Shown: positions 54,026 through 62,569 of the stretch, piece by piece | How the letters are laid out: each line of letters begins with the position of its first letter | Position numbering within the stretch: the first letter of the stretch is position 1 | Assembly: GCF_008698235.1 (NCBI RefSeq) | Contig: NZ_PEBH01000003.1 | Coordinates: 95,604 to 159,603 of the forward strand | Length of the DNA stretch: 64,000 bases | Direction of reading: 5' to 3' | DNA from: Bifidobacterium rousetti | GTDB taxonomy: Bacteria; Actinomycetota; Actinomycetes; Actinomycetales; Bifidobacteriaceae | Program-made: the position numbers and the translations under genes | The notes under the pieces: generated by a model | Database searches by the model: none | What the model was told of the DNA's origin: nothing | What the model saw: the letters and a program-made list of their open reading frames with translations, nothing else

Positions 54026-55248
54026 TGCTGTTCCTCCTCGCTGTGATCGTTGTCGCGGTCGTTGTCGTGACCGTTCACGCCGTCATTGTCGCCGGTTTCG
54101 CCGGTGTCCTCATGGACGTTTGCCGTGTCCGCCTGCGCATCGACGTCGCCCGCTTGGCGGGTACCCCGTGAAGAACCCGCCGCGCTCGGTGGAGCGGGTG
54201 GCGCCAGCAAGCCGTTTTCGGCGTCTTCGTTCCCGGCCTTCTCACCTTTGGCGATGCGTTCCATCTCGTCGAGCTTGAGGCCCTTGCCCCACGTAAGCGT
54301 GGTCTCGAGCGGCGCGAACGCCTCGCCGTAGCGACCGGTGCGCCCGGAGTGCACGGACTGCGCCAGACGCGCGATGCCCTCATCGCCGTTCATCGCGCCG
54401 GAGGCAATCGCCCCGGCCTCGATGGCGATGGCCTGCGTGACCTCGGCCTCGATCGATCCCTGCGGACGGAACCTCAGATCAGGGTCGCCGGAGGCGCCGG
54501 ACGCCCCGCCCAGCGCCTGATGCGCCTTGGACGTGACCTCGGCGTCGGGGAAGAACGCGGCGGAATCGTAGGAGCCGTGCTCCTCGTCACGCACGATGCG
54601 GCCGGTGTGCAGTTCGACGACGCGCTTGCGCATCGAATTGACGATCTCCTCGTTGTGCGTGGCCATGACGATCGTCGTGCCGGTGCGGTTGATCGCGTCA
54701 AGCACCTCCATGATGCCCAGCGACGTGGTCGGGTCGAGGTTGCCGGTCGGCTCGTCCGCGAGCAGGATCTGCGGATGGTTCACGTAGGCGCGGGCGATGG
54801 CCACGCGCTGCTGCTCGCCGCCGGACAGCTCGTGCGGGTAGCTGTCCTCCTTGCCGGTCAGGCCGACGGTCTCGAGGACCTTCGGCACCAGCGACTTGAT
54901 GGCCGAACGGCGCGTGCCGATCACCTCGAGCGCGAACGCGACGTTCTGCCAGACGGTCTTGTTGTTGAGCAGCTTGTAATCCTGGAACACGAAGCCGATC
55001 GTGCGCCGGTACTGGGGCACCTGACGGTTCGAGATGCGACGCAGGTCGTTGCCCGCGACGCGGATCTCGCCGTCCGTGGCCTCCTCCTCGCGCAACAGCA
55101 GACTCAGCAGCGTGGTCTTGCCGGAGCCCGACGCGCCCACGAGGAACACGAAGTCGCCGCGATCGATATCGAGATTGATGCCGTCCAGCGCCGGCCGGGT
55201 GCCCTTCGGGTAGACCTTGCTGACGTTCCTGAGCGAGATGAGTGCCAT
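54022..55248 (-). CDS. ftsE: Cell division ATP-binding protein FtsE with long C-terminal extension
   Basis: Residues 1-226 are a normal FtsE: Walker A GASGSGKT at 38-45, signature [10 protein letters not shown] at 141-150, Walker B ILLADEP and D-loop GNLD. FtsE is usually about 230 residues; this one has 408. The extra 180 residues are Gly/Ala/Glu-rich, with an acidic Asn/Asp/His end ([15 protein letters not shown]), probably disordered. The extension keeps the same frame and overlaps ftsX normally, so it is real coding sequence. AAGGAACG precedes the ATG. Confidence 0.95.
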   Translation of the reverse strand: MALISLRNVSKVYPKGTRPALDGINLDIDRGDFVFLVGASGSGKTTLLSLLLREEEATDGEIRVAGNDLRRISNRQVPQYRRTIGFVFQDYKLLNNKTVWQNVAFALEVIGTRRSAIKSLVPKVLETVGLTGKEDSYPHELSGGEQQRVAIARAYVNHPQILLADEPTGNLDPTTSLGIMEVLDAINRTGTTIVMATHNEEIVNSMRKRVVELHTGRIVRDEEHGSYDSAAFFPDAEVTSKAHQALGGASGASGDPDLRFRPQGSIEAEVTQAIAIEAGAIASGAMNGDEGIARLAQSVHSGRTGRYGEAFAPLETTLTWGKGLKLDEMERIAKGEKAGNEDAENGLLAPPAPPSAAGSSRGTRQAGDVDAQADTANVHEDTGETGDNDGVNGHDNDRDNDHSEEEQQ

Positions 55249-55400
55249 CGTTCCTTCCTTATTGCCGGCTTATTGCCAGTACCGGCGGCTGCCGGCGAGT
55301 GATTGCCAGAGAGCGGCTGCCGGCGGGGCAACCCCGCGACCGGCGTCCGCCACCGGAGGCCGCGACCAACGGTCGGGCCTGCTTACGCATCGGCCTCCTC

Positions 55401-56513
55401 CTAGGCGGCGCGACGCTCCTCGTGACGCCAGCGGATGCCGGCCTGGATGAAGCCATCGAGGTCGCCGTCGAACACGGCCTGGGTCTGGGAGGTCTCGTAG
55501 CCGGTGCGCAGGTCCTTGACCATCTGGTACGGGTGCAGCACGTAGGAGCGCATCTGATCGCCCCAGCTGGCCTTGATGTCGCCGGCGAGCTCCTTCTTCT
55601 TCTTGGCCTCCTCCTCGTGGCGCAGCACGAGCAGTCGGGACTGGAGCACGGCCATGGCGGCGGCGCGGTTCTGGATCTGCGAGCGCTCGTCCTGCATCGT
55701 GACGACCAAGCCGGTGGGAAGGTGGGTGATGCGCACGGCCGAGTAGGTCGTGTTCACGCCCTGGCCGCCGGGGCCGGAGGAGCAGTACGTGTCGACGCGG
55801 ATGTCGGTGTCCGGGATGTCGATGTGATCGGTGGCCTCGACGAGCGGCACCACCTCGACAGCCGCGAAGCTGGTCTGGCGACGACCCTGGTTGTCGAACG
55901 GGGAGATGCGCACGAGGCGATGCGTACCGCCCTCGACCGACAGACGGCCGTAGGCGTAGGGGGCGTCCACCTGGAAGGTGGCGGACTTGATGCCCGCCTC
56001 CTCCGCATAGGAGGTGTCCATGACCTTGGCCTTGAAGCCCATGCGCTCGCAGTAGCGCAGGTACATGCGCAGCAGCATCTGCGCGAAGTCGGCCGCGTCG
56101 ACGCCGCCGGCGCCGGAACGGATCGTGACGACCGCGGAACGCTCGTCGTACTCGCCATCAAGCAGGGTCTGGATCTCCATCGCGTCCAGATCCTCGGCGA
56201 TGGCCTTGAGCTCGCCTTGGGCGTCGTCGAGGGAGTCCTGATCCTCCTCCTCGCGGCCAAGCTCGACGAGCGTCTCCACGTCGTCGATGCGGGTGGACGC
56301 GGATTGAAGCTTCTTCAACTGGGATTCCGCGGCCGACAGGCGGCTGGTCACCTTCTGCGCGTTCTCCGGGTCGTCCCACAGGCCGGGCGCGGCCGCCTGC
56401 TGCTCGAGCTCCTTGATGTCCGCCTTGATGCGGTCGACGTCCAACGCCTTGGCGATGGAATCGTATTTGGATCGCACATCGGCGATCGCCTGCGAATAAT
56501 CGAATTCTGCCAT
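55401..56513 (-). CDS. prfB: Peptide chain release factor 2
   Basis: The protein has 370 residues. SPF at 204-206 is the UGA/UAA anticodon-like tripeptide of RF2, and GGQ at 249-251 is the hydrolysis motif. The reading frame is continuous from [10 protein letters not shown]; the programmed +1 frameshift of many RF2 genes is absent. It ends translation at UGA and UAA codons. The gene starts the prfB-ftsE-ftsX-CHAP-smpB cluster. Confidence 0.97.
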   Translation of the reverse strand: MAEFDYSQAIADVRSKYDSIAKALDVDRIKADIKELEQQAAAPGLWDDPENAQKVTSRLSAAESQLKKLQSASTRIDDVETLVELGREEEDQDSLDDAQGELKAIAEDLDAMEIQTLLDGEYDERSAVVTIRSGAGGVDAADFAQMLLRMYLRYCERMGFKAKVMDTSYAEEAGIKSATFQVDAPYAYGRLSVEGGTHRLVRISPFDNQGRRQTSFAAVEVVPLVEATDHIDIPDTDIRVDTYCSSGPGGQGVNTTYSAVRITHLPTGLVVTMQDERSQIQNRAAAMAVLQSRLLVLRHEEEAKKKKELAGDIKASWGDQMRSYVLHPYQMVKDLRTGYETSQTQAVFDGDLDGFIQAGIRWRHEERRAA

Positions 56514-56673
56514 CGTTTCTTACCTTACGTGTCTTGCCTATGAATTGCCTTGATGATCGTCACGGGGGTATGGGCCGCGCGCATCGTCGCCTGTCGGTCC
56601 GTCGTCGTCCGCTGTTCGCCGCCGACGGGACGGCGCGGACGGAACGTCACGCGGGGATGCGCGTGACCATACG

Positions 56674-56808
56674 TCAAAGACCCGCGTAGATCGCGGGAAT
56701 CACCACGGACAGCAGCATGCACGCGGCGATGACGATGCACACCGCGCGCACCATCGTGCGGCGGCGGCGCTCACGTCCATCGCGTTCATCCTGCTGAAAG
56801 TCACTCAC
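56674..56808 (-). CDS. 44-residue single-pass membrane protein
   Basis: From GTG 56808 the frame encodes a charged start MSDFQQDERDGRERRRRT, then one hydrophobic helix (MVRAVCIVIAACMLLSVVI) and PAIYAGL. Charge distribution (Arg-rich before the helix) predicts the N-terminus inside. Stop is TGA at 56674. No ribosome site precedes the GTG; instead TACAAT lies 8 bases upstream, so the message may be leaderless. Small single-helix proteins of this form occur next to prfB in actinobacteria to my knowledge, but I cannot name a family. Confidence 0.7.
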   Translation of the reverse strand: MSDFQQDERDGRERRRRTMVRAVCIVIAACMLLSVVIPAIYAGL

Positions 56809-56811
56809 GAG

Positions 56812-56830
56812 GTCGGATTGTATCGCACCG
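56812..56830 (-). promoter_or_regulatory. Possible leaderless promoter of the 44-residue gene
   Basis: A TACAAT -10-like box on the minus strand ends 8 bases before the GTG, which would place the transcription start at or next to the start codon. No clear -35 element at 17 bp spacing. Confidence 0.3.
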
Positions 56831-56946
56831 CTTGGTCAATGGGATGCAAGGCCCTGCGCCGATGGCGAACGCGGTAAGGTGGGGCGTGGAACCATGCATG
56901 CGAACCATGCATGCCAAGCACTCAAGCATCGAAGGAGTACAAGAAG

Positions 56947-57966
56947 ATGGCTGAAGAACGCACCGCCTACGGATGGGGTCTGGCCAGCATCGACGCTGCC
57001 GGGAACACCCTTGACGTGTGGTACCCGTCACTGACGCTGGGGGACGCGCCGGCCGAGGCCGACCGCCCGAACCACGATTTCGGCGTGCTCGCGCACGACG
57101 AGGCCGACGCCCGTGGCGTGCGCCGCGTGCCGGTCTTCACCGTGACCGACCTCGACGCGCCGATCGCCACCGCCGGCGACGCCTATCTCAAGCTGCACCT
57201 GATGAGCATGCGCCTCGCCAAGCCGAACACCCTCAATCTGGACGGCATCTTCGCCCACCTCGCCAACGTCGTGTGGACCAACTACGGCCCGTTCGCCGTC
57301 GAGGACTTCAATCTGAGGAAGGCCGACGTCGAGGCCGCAGCGACCGCCGCCGCCCAGTCGTTCGCCGCGAACGCCGGCCTGCCCGCCGCCGCGCCGGCGA
57401 CGACGGTGAATGTGTTCGGCGTCGACAAGTTCCCGCGCATGATCGACTACGTCACGCCCACCGGCGTGCGCATCGGCGACGCCGACCGCGTGCGCCTCGG
57501 CGCGTACCTGTCCGAGGGCACGACCGTCATGCACGCCGGCTTCGTGAACTTCAACGCCGGCACGCTCGGCGTCTCGATGGTCGAGGGCCGCGTCTCGCAG
57601 GGCGTGGTCGTCGGCAACGGCTCCGACATCGGCGGCGGCGCCTCGATCATGGGCACCCTCTCCGGCGGCGGCAAGCTGCGGAACTCCATCGGCGAGCACT
57701 CACTGCTCGGCGCGAACGCCGGCATCGGCATCTCGCTGGGCGACAACTGCGTCGTCGAGGCGGGCCTGTACGTCACGGCCGGCACGAAGGTCACCATCTG
57801 GGACAAGGCCAAGGCCGCCGCGGGCGAGCCGCTCGAGATCGTCAAGGGCGCGGACCTGTCCGGCAAGGACAACATCCTGTTCATCCGCAACTCGGTGACG
57901 GGCCGCATCGAGGCCCGCTACCGCAAGACCGGCATCGAGCTGAACGAGAAGCTGCACAAGAACTAG
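56947..57966 (+). CDS. dapD: Tetrahydrodipicolinate N-succinyltransferase
   Basis: The protein has 339 residues from ATG 56947, with AAGGAG 9 nt upstream. It has the actinobacterial DapD N-terminal domain ([20 protein letters not shown]) and a left-handed beta-helix of hexapeptide repeats ([21 protein letters not shown]). It makes N-succinyl-2-amino-6-ketopimelate, so diaminopimelate is formed by the succinylase branch. It stands alone on the plus strand, distant from dapA and dapB. Confidence 0.95.
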   Translation: MAEERTAYGWGLASIDAAGNTLDVWYPSLTLGDAPAEADRPNHDFGVLAHDEADARGVRRVPVFTVTDLDAPIATAGDAYLKLHLMSMRLAKPNTLNLDGIFAHLANVVWTNYGPFAVEDFNLRKADVEAAATAAAQSFAANAGLPAAAPATTVNVFGVDKFPRMIDYVTPTGVRIGDADRVRLGAYLSEGTTVMHAGFVNFNAGTLGVSMVEGRVSQGVVVGNGSDIGGGASIMGTLSGGGKLRNSIGEHSLLGANAGIGISLGDNCVVEAGLYVTAGTKVTIWDKAKAAAGEPLEIVKGADLSGKDNILFIRNSVTGRIEARYRKTGIELNEKLHKN

Positions 57967-57992
57967 TCTCCGCCCCGGTCTTCTCCTGCCGC

Positions 57993-58043
57993 GGCTCCTC
58001 TTGTCAGGGGAGCTGGACCGCGAAGCGGGACTGGGGGGTAGTC
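57993..58043 (+). repeat. Dispersed hairpin repeat B, copy 2
   Basis: GGCTCCTCTTGTCAGGGGAGC, then GGACCGCGAAGCGGGAC, then TGGGGGGTAGTC follow the same order as the copy at 7871-7920. It lies 26 bp after dapD. Confidence 0.75.
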
Positions 58044-58075
58044 ATGAGGGATAGTCTGACTGCGAATTCATGATG

Positions 58076-58119
58076 GCATGATGAAGGGCGATTCCGCGGG
58101 GAATCGCCCTTCATCATGC
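58076..58119. terminator. Bidirectional terminator between dapD and gltA
   Basis: Perfect 20-bp arms (58076-58095 and 58100-58119) enclose GCGG. It lies between two converging genes, 11 bp from the gltA stop. Confidence 0.85.
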
Positions 58120-58130
58120 ATCGACCCGAC

Positions 58131-59423
58131 TCAGCGCTCGTCCATCGGCACGTAGTCGCGTTCGGTCGCGCCGGTGTAGACCTGACGCGGACGGCCGATC
58201 TTGGTGTTGGGGTCGGCCAGCATCTCACGGTACTGGGCGATCCAGCCGGGGATGCGCCCGAGCGCGAACAGCGTGGTGAACATCGCCGGGTCGAAGCCGA
58301 TCGCACGGTAGATGAGGCCGGTGTAGAAGTCGACGTTCGGGTAGAGGTGGCGCGAGACGAAGTAGTCGTCGCTCAGCGCGATCGACTCCAACTCGGTGGC
58401 CACGTCGAACAGCGCGCGCTCGTCGGCCGGCAGCTTCGACGTGTCCTCGCGCTCCATGATCTTCTCCAGATACTGCTTGGCGATGGCCGCGCGCGGATCG
58501 TACGACTTGTACACGCGGTGGCCGAGGCCGGAGATGCGCTGGCCGTTGGCCTTGGCGTCCTCGACGAACTCGCGCACCGACTTGCCGGAGTCGCGGATCG
58601 CCTTGAGCTGGCGCAGCACGGCCTCGTTCGCGCCGCCGTGCAGCGGGCCGGACAGGGCGTTGACGCCGGCTGCGACTGCGGAATAGAGGTTCGCGTGGGC
58701 CGACCCGGCGATGCGCACCACGGAGGTGGAGCAGTTCTGCTCGTGATCGGCGTGGATGATGAGCAGTCGGCCGAGTGCGTGCACGTACAGCGGATCGGAC
58801 TCGAACGGCTCGTAGGGCACGGCGAAGCACATGCGCAGGAAGTCGTCGACGTAGCCACGCGCGTAGTCGGGGTAGAGCATCGGCTCGTCACGGCGACGGC
58901 GGAAGATGTACGACACGATCGTGCGGACCTTCGCCATGATGATGATCGCGGACTCGTCGAGCTGGTCGGAGTCGTTGATGTCGGTGGTGTCCGGGTAGAA
59001 GGTGGCGAGCGCATTGATCGCGGAGGCGAGCACGCTCATCGGGTGCGCGGTGCGCGGGAACGAACCCATGAACGTGCGGAAGTCCTCCCCCACCATCGTA
59101 CGGTGGTTGATGTCGGAGACGAATTTGTCGTACTGCTCATGGTTGGGCAGCTCGCCGTGGCGCAGGAGCCACGCGACCTCGAGGAAGTCGGACTGGTCGC
59201 ACAGCTGCTCGATCGGGTAGCCGCGGTATCGCAGGATCGAATGCTGGCCGTCGATGTACGTGATCTTCGACTCGCACTGGGCAGTGGTGAGGAAGCCTGG
59301 GTCGAGCGTGACCCATCCGTCGTTGCGCAGCTTGGAGACCACGATGCCGTTCGGTCCGGCCGTGGCCTCCACCAACGGCAAGGTGTATTTGCTGTCGTCC
59401 ACGTTCAGCTGTGCTGTGGCCAT
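58131..59423 (-). CDS. gltA: Citrate synthase
   Basis: This 430-residue protein is a type I (hexameric-type) citrate synthase. Landmarks are ILRYRGYPIEQLCDQSDFLEVAWLL, HADHEQNCSTSVVRIAGSAHAN, LSGPLHGGANEAVL with a catalytic histidine, and ISGLGHRVYKSYDPRA. FKKDAP-like aspartate region is replaced by the usual actinobacterial VDFYTGLIYRAIG. It condenses acetyl-CoA and oxaloacetate. Bifidobacteria have only a partial citric acid cycle, so the likely purpose is 2-oxoglutarate for glutamate. Confidence 0.96.
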   Translation of the reverse strand: MATAQLNVDDSKYTLPLVEATAGPNGIVVSKLRNDGWVTLDPGFLTTAQCESKITYIDGQHSILRYRGYPIEQLCDQSDFLEVAWLLRHGELPNHEQYDKFVSDINHRTMVGEDFRTFMGSFPRTAHPMSVLASAINALATFYPDTTDINDSDQLDESAIIIMAKVRTIVSYIFRRRRDEPMLYPDYARGYVDDFLRMCFAVPYEPFESDPLYVHALGRLLIIHADHEQNCSTSVVRIAGSAHANLYSAVAAGVNALSGPLHGGANEAVLRQLKAIRDSGKSVREFVEDAKANGQRISGLGHRVYKSYDPRAAIAKQYLEKIMEREDTSKLPADERALFDVATELESIALSDDYFVSRHLYPNVDFYTGLIYRAIGFDPAMFTTLFALGRIPGWIAQYREMLADPNTKIGRPRQVYTGATERDYVPMDER

Positions 59424-59544
59424 GGGATACCTCGTTCCTGTTCCAAAGTGTTGCCGGTCACATTAGACCGCTTGTGTTACCGCCACAGGTTTCGTGGTCG
59501 ATACGCGGGACGATACGGAAGACGTCGAAAACGTCGGGAAACAT

Positions 59545-59595
59545 CGAAGCCGGCGTGCGCCCCATCGTAACAAGATGGGATGCGCGCCGGCTTCG
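59545..59595 (-). terminator. Terminator-like hairpin between map and gltA
   Basis: CGAAGCCGGCG (59545-59555) pairs perfectly with 59585-59595, with an inner CCCATC/GATGGG stem. On the minus strand TTTTCGACGTC follows after 9 bases. It lies downstream of map. Confidence 0.7.
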
Positions 59596-59622
59596 GGCGT
59601 CTCAAAACGAAGTGAGCGGCGT

Positions 59623-59670
59623 CACAGTGACTGCCACAGCGACTGACACAGCGACTGACACAGCGACGAC
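59623..59670. repeat. 12-bp tandem repeat behind map
   Basis: Four units start at 59623, 59635, 59647 and 59659, consensus CACAGCGACTGA. The array begins 12 bp after the map stop. Confidence 0.85.
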
Positions 59671-59681
59671 GCGTTCGGCGG

Positions 59682-60458
59682 TTACTCGCGCGTCGTGAGG
59701 ATGATCGGGCCGTCCTCGGTGATCGCGATCGTGTGCTCGGAGTGGGCGCCGCGCGAACCGTCCTCGGAGCGCAGGGTCCAGCCGTCCTTCGGGTCCTGGT
59801 AGATCTCGTCGGTGGTCTTGAGGAACCACGGTTCGATGGCGATGACCAGACCCGGACGCAGCTTGTAGCCGTGGTGGGCCTTGCCGTCGTTCGGCACATG
59901 CGGGTCGCCGTGCATGATGTGGCCGACGCCGTGGCCGCCGAACTCGAGGTTGATCGGGTAGCCGTACTCGCGGGCGATGTCGCCGATCGTGCTGGACACG
60001 TCGCCCAGACGGTTGCCGGGCTGAGCGGCCTCGATGCCGGCGGCGAGCGCCTCCTCGGTGCACTTGATCAGACGCAGGTCCTCGGGATCCTGGTCCTTGC
60101 CGACCACGAAGCTGATGGCGGAGTCGCCCACCCAGCCGTCGACGCTGATCGCGAGGTCGAGGGAGACGAGGTCGCCGTCCTTGAGGTTGTAGTCGTACGG
60201 CACGCCGTGCAGCACCGCGTCGTTGACGGAGGTGCAGATGTAGTGCGCGAACGGGCCGGTGCCGAAGTCGGGCGCGTAGTCGACGTAGCAGGATTCGGCG
60301 CCCTTGCGGTCGACGATCTTCTTGTGCACGAACTCGTCGATGTCGAGCAGGTTGGTGCCGACCTTCGTGTATTCCTTCAGCTCGCGCAGGATGGAGCCGA
60401 CGAAACGGCCGGCGGGCTTCATCTCCTCGATCTCGCGAGGGGTCTTCAGTTCGATCAT
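59682..60458 (-). CDS. map: Methionine aminopeptidase, type I
   Basis: The protein has 258 residues from ATG 60458; an upstream in-frame start adds 11 residues without support. Metal ligands are in SLDLAISVDGWVGDSA (two Asp), GHGVGHIMHGDP (His), AIEPWF (Glu) and SEHTI (Glu). It removes initiator methionine after deformylation, working after the deformylase encoded at 13660. It is a separate unit from gltA, with a repeat array behind it. Confidence 0.96.
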   Translation of the reverse strand: MIELKTPREIEEMKPAGRFVGSILRELKEYTKVGTNLLDIDEFVHKKIVDRKGAESCYVDYAPDFGTGPFAHYICTSVNDAVLHGVPYDYNLKDGDLVSLDLAISVDGWVGDSAISFVVGKDQDPEDLRLIKCTEEALAAGIEAAQPGNRLGDVSSTIGDIAREYGYPINLEFGGHGVGHIMHGDPHVPNDGKAHHGYKLRPGLVIAIEPWFLKTTDEIYQDPKDGWTLRSEDGSRGAHSEHTIAITEDGPIILTTRE

Positions 60459-60569
60459 GGGACTCTTTCTACCTTGTGACGGGCCTATCAAGACTCGTTC
60501 TCAATACGCTCCCACGATAGTGCGTCACCTCGTCATTCACCGTCATCCACTGTCATGCGCTCCGGCGAT

Positions 60570-61445
60570 TCAGCGGTTCTTCGGCAGGCGGCCGAACTTG
60601 AAGCCACGCACGATGGCGGAGACGCCCATCACCACCAGCGCGCAACCGCCGAAGATGACGAGCCACACTGTCGAGGTGACCGGGGAGAGCAGCACCACGA
60701 AGCCGGCGACGATCGAGATGACCGCGTAGAGCACGGCCCAGCCGGAGCTCGGCAGCCTCCACGATTCGACGAGCGCCATGAAGCCCTCGAGCATCCATCC
60801 GAGGCCGACCGTCATCGTGACGAGAACGGCCAGGGTCTGCCCTGACAGGGCCGAGTTCTTGAGGACGACGACGCCGCCGACCGCGAGCAGCACGCCGACG
60901 AGGATGTCGAGGATGCGCCAGCCGGCGGGCAATCCAAGTTCGACGATGGCGGTGACGACGCGGGTGACGCCGGAGACGATGAAGTAGACGCCGAGCAGCA
61001 CCGCCGCGACCTGCAGGGTGATGCCGGGCCAGATCAGCAGAGCCAGACCGAGGACGATGGCGGCCACGCCGATGATGGCGTAGGTGGCGCGCACCCAGTT
61101 CTTGGTGCGCTGCGGCAGCATGCTCTCGATGAGCTTGAACGGATCGAGCGGCTGGCGGGCGGACTGGCCGAACGGACTTTGCTGGCCGGGGTTCTGGCCG
61201 GGGTTCTGGGTCCACTGGCCGTGCTGGTTCTGGCCCGCGAACGGGTTGGCGTACGGGTCGCCGTTCTGCCCGGCCTGCGGCTGGCCATAGCCGTACGGCC
61301 CCTGACCGGGATTCGCTCCGGCATACTGGCCGTACTGCGGAGCCCGCTGCTGACCCTGCGGACCGGCGCCCGGCGCGTACTGGCCGTATTCGGGCTGGTT
61401 CTGGTTCGGATTCGGATTCGGGTTATTCGGATTGAAGTCCGTCAT
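60570..61445 (-). CDS. DUF308 (HdeD-like) membrane protein with Pro/Gln-rich N-terminus
   Basis: The protein has 291 residues from ATG 61445, with AAGGAGG 5 nt upstream. Residues 1-100 are rich in Asn, Pro, Gln, Gly and Tyr (start TDFNPNNPNPNPNQNQP), disordered and cytoplasmic. Six membrane segments follow in three pairs, including ATYAIIGVAAIVLGLALLIWPG and LLGVYFIVSGVTRVV, typical of DUF308. HdeD proteins are linked to acid resistance in enterobacteria, but the function here is not known. Confidence 0.88.
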   Translation of the reverse strand: MTDFNPNNPNPNPNQNQPEYGQYAPGAGPQGQQRAPQYGQYAGANPGQGPYGYGQPQAGQNGDPYANPFAGQNQHGQWTQNPGQNPGQQSPFGQSARQPLDPFKLIESMLPQRTKNWVRATYAIIGVAAIVLGLALLIWPGITLQVAAVLLGVYFIVSGVTRVVTAIVELGLPAGWRILDILVGVLLAVGGVVVLKNSALSGQTLAVLVTMTVGLGWMLEGFMALVESWRLPSSGWAVLYAVISIVAGFVVLLSPVTSTVWLVIFGGCALVVMGVSAIVRGFKFGRLPKNR

Positions 61446-62171
61446 GATGACCTCCTTGCTTGGGCACATCCCGCTGGGCGTATCCGCCGCATTCACGGTG
61501 TCTCGCCCCACAACCTAAGTCTAGGCACCTTGTCTAATTCACACCATCAACAAAACAAGACACCTTGCCCAAATACATGGATACATCGCCGTCCCGAGGC
61601 AACGACACAGATCTGGTCCGACGGGGTCGGGCAACCCGCATGCGCACGATGGGTGTGCCATGCCCGCCGTTCCACTCCATCCGGGGGACTCAGCGCAGAA
61701 ATCGCGAGAAACCACATCGAGTCCCCCGAATCCGCGGGACTCAACGCGATTACAGCAGAAACCGACACCGAGTCCCACATCACGGACACACCCCAAGCAC
61801 CAGCCACGCAACCATCCGCCGAACACGAACCGGAAATCATTGAAATTCCGCCATTCTTGAACAACACCAACGGAACGCACCCGGTCCGATACCGGCATGA
61901 ACAGGCGTCATCAAGGGACTCAGCACGAAAATCGCAAGAAACCACGCTGGAACCCCCGAATCTGCGGGACTCAGCAACGAAAACAGCTACAACCGCGCTG
62001 AATCCCACACAAGCGACGAGATGACACGGCTCTGCCGACAATTCCCCACCCATCACCCACCGTCACGCCTACGCCGGCTGCTTCGTTCGGCATCGAATGG
62101 CAGGGCCATTCCCTGACACGGCGGACCTAGGTCTGTAGGTCTCCAAGTCTCTGCCTTCGCACCCTCCACAG
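61446..62171. other. 726-bp intergenic region with 51-bp repeats
   Basis: No gene is supported; apparent frames run across repeats. It contains the promoter side of the DUF308 gene, four degenerate 51-bp units and, at its right end, a decayed copy of dispersed repeat B. Base composition is less GC-rich than the flanks. Confidence 0.55.
61683..62016. repeat. Degenerate 51-bp repeats in two pairs
   Basis: GGGACTCA starts units at 61685, 61736, 61915 and 61966, so each pair is spaced exactly 51 bp. First units of both pairs share AGAAACCAC and CCCCCGAATCYGC. Unit 1 holds inverted arms GGGGGACTC (61683-61691) and GAGTCCCCC (61720-61728); unit 2 holds GGGACTC and GAGTCCC. Confidence 0.75.
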
Positions 62172-62203
62172 TCAGCTTCGCTGACAGCCCCTCATCAAAG
62201 AGG
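62161..62203 (-). repeat. Dispersed hairpin repeat B, decayed copy 3
   Basis: On the minus strand AGCCTCTTTGATGAGGGGCTGTCAGCGAAGCTGACTGTGGAGGGT follows the layout of the copies at 7871 and 57993, with the first stem damaged. It supplies the last codons of the 62172-62447 reading frame. Confidence 0.6.
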
Positions 62204-62447
62204 CTTCGAAGGCTACAACCAGCAGGATCATCCCCGTGCGCGCGGGGCGAACGTACTCGTCACGAGGCTTGCCGTAGAAGAGGCACCAGCCAAGCCACTG
62301 TCGGAGTTCGTCGTCGGCGATGAATGGCCCCTGCTCTTCCACGGAGAAAAAAGGTGCGTTGAACGCACTGGCGTAGGTGTCGAGAAGCTCCCCGACGGAT
62401 ATGCCCTCGTCGTTCTCGCAGAACTTCTTGAAAAGCGGGTCAACCAT
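62172..62447 (-). CDS. 91-residue hypothetical protein or gene remnant with CRISPR repeat in its 3' end
   Basis: The frame starts MVDPLFKKFCENDEGISVGE and runs through FIADDELRQWLGWCLFYGKP. Residues 1-65 look like real protein (mixed charge, coding-like codon choice). The remaining residues are read from an orphan CRISPR repeat and a decayed intergenic repeat, so the natural C-terminus is lost. GAGGATG lies 9 nt before the ATG. I do not recognise the family; it resembles neither Cas proteins nor known toxins. Confidence 0.4.
   Translation of the reverse strand: MVDPLFKKFCENDEGISVGELLDTYASAFNAPFFSVEEQGPFIADDELRQWLGWCLFYGKPRDEYVRPARTGMILLVVAFEASLMRGCQRS
62225..62252 (-). CRISPR. Orphan degenerate CRISPR repeat
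   Basis: The 28 bases match the array consensus except for the loop, CGTGTG replaced by TGCGCG. It is 345 bp from the first regular repeat, not a multiple of the 61-bp period. It lies on the leader-distal side of the array. Confidence 0.8.
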
Positions 62448-62569
62448 TTAACGCATCCTCTAATGCTGCTGATTAGTCTAGACGATTGGGGGAACCATTT
62501 CTGGATGTGTCTCCACTCCTGTGGGTTGGTGATCTGTGCGGCCGTCATTTCGGCCCAAGCTTCGGCGGC

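Larger units (their letters stand above)
56514..56946. other. Divergent region between prfB and dapD
   Basis: These 433 bases hold a 44-codon membrane-protein gene (56674-56808) and the dapD leader with AAGGAG at 56932-56937. No other gene is supported. Confidence 0.5.

Noticed and set aside
62228..62548. Frame starting MTAAQITNPQEWRHIQKWF beside the CRISPR trailer
   Set aside because: Its first 35 residues could be a gene fragment, but the remainder is an out-of-frame shadow of the 62172-62447 frame; not strong enough to list as a gene.
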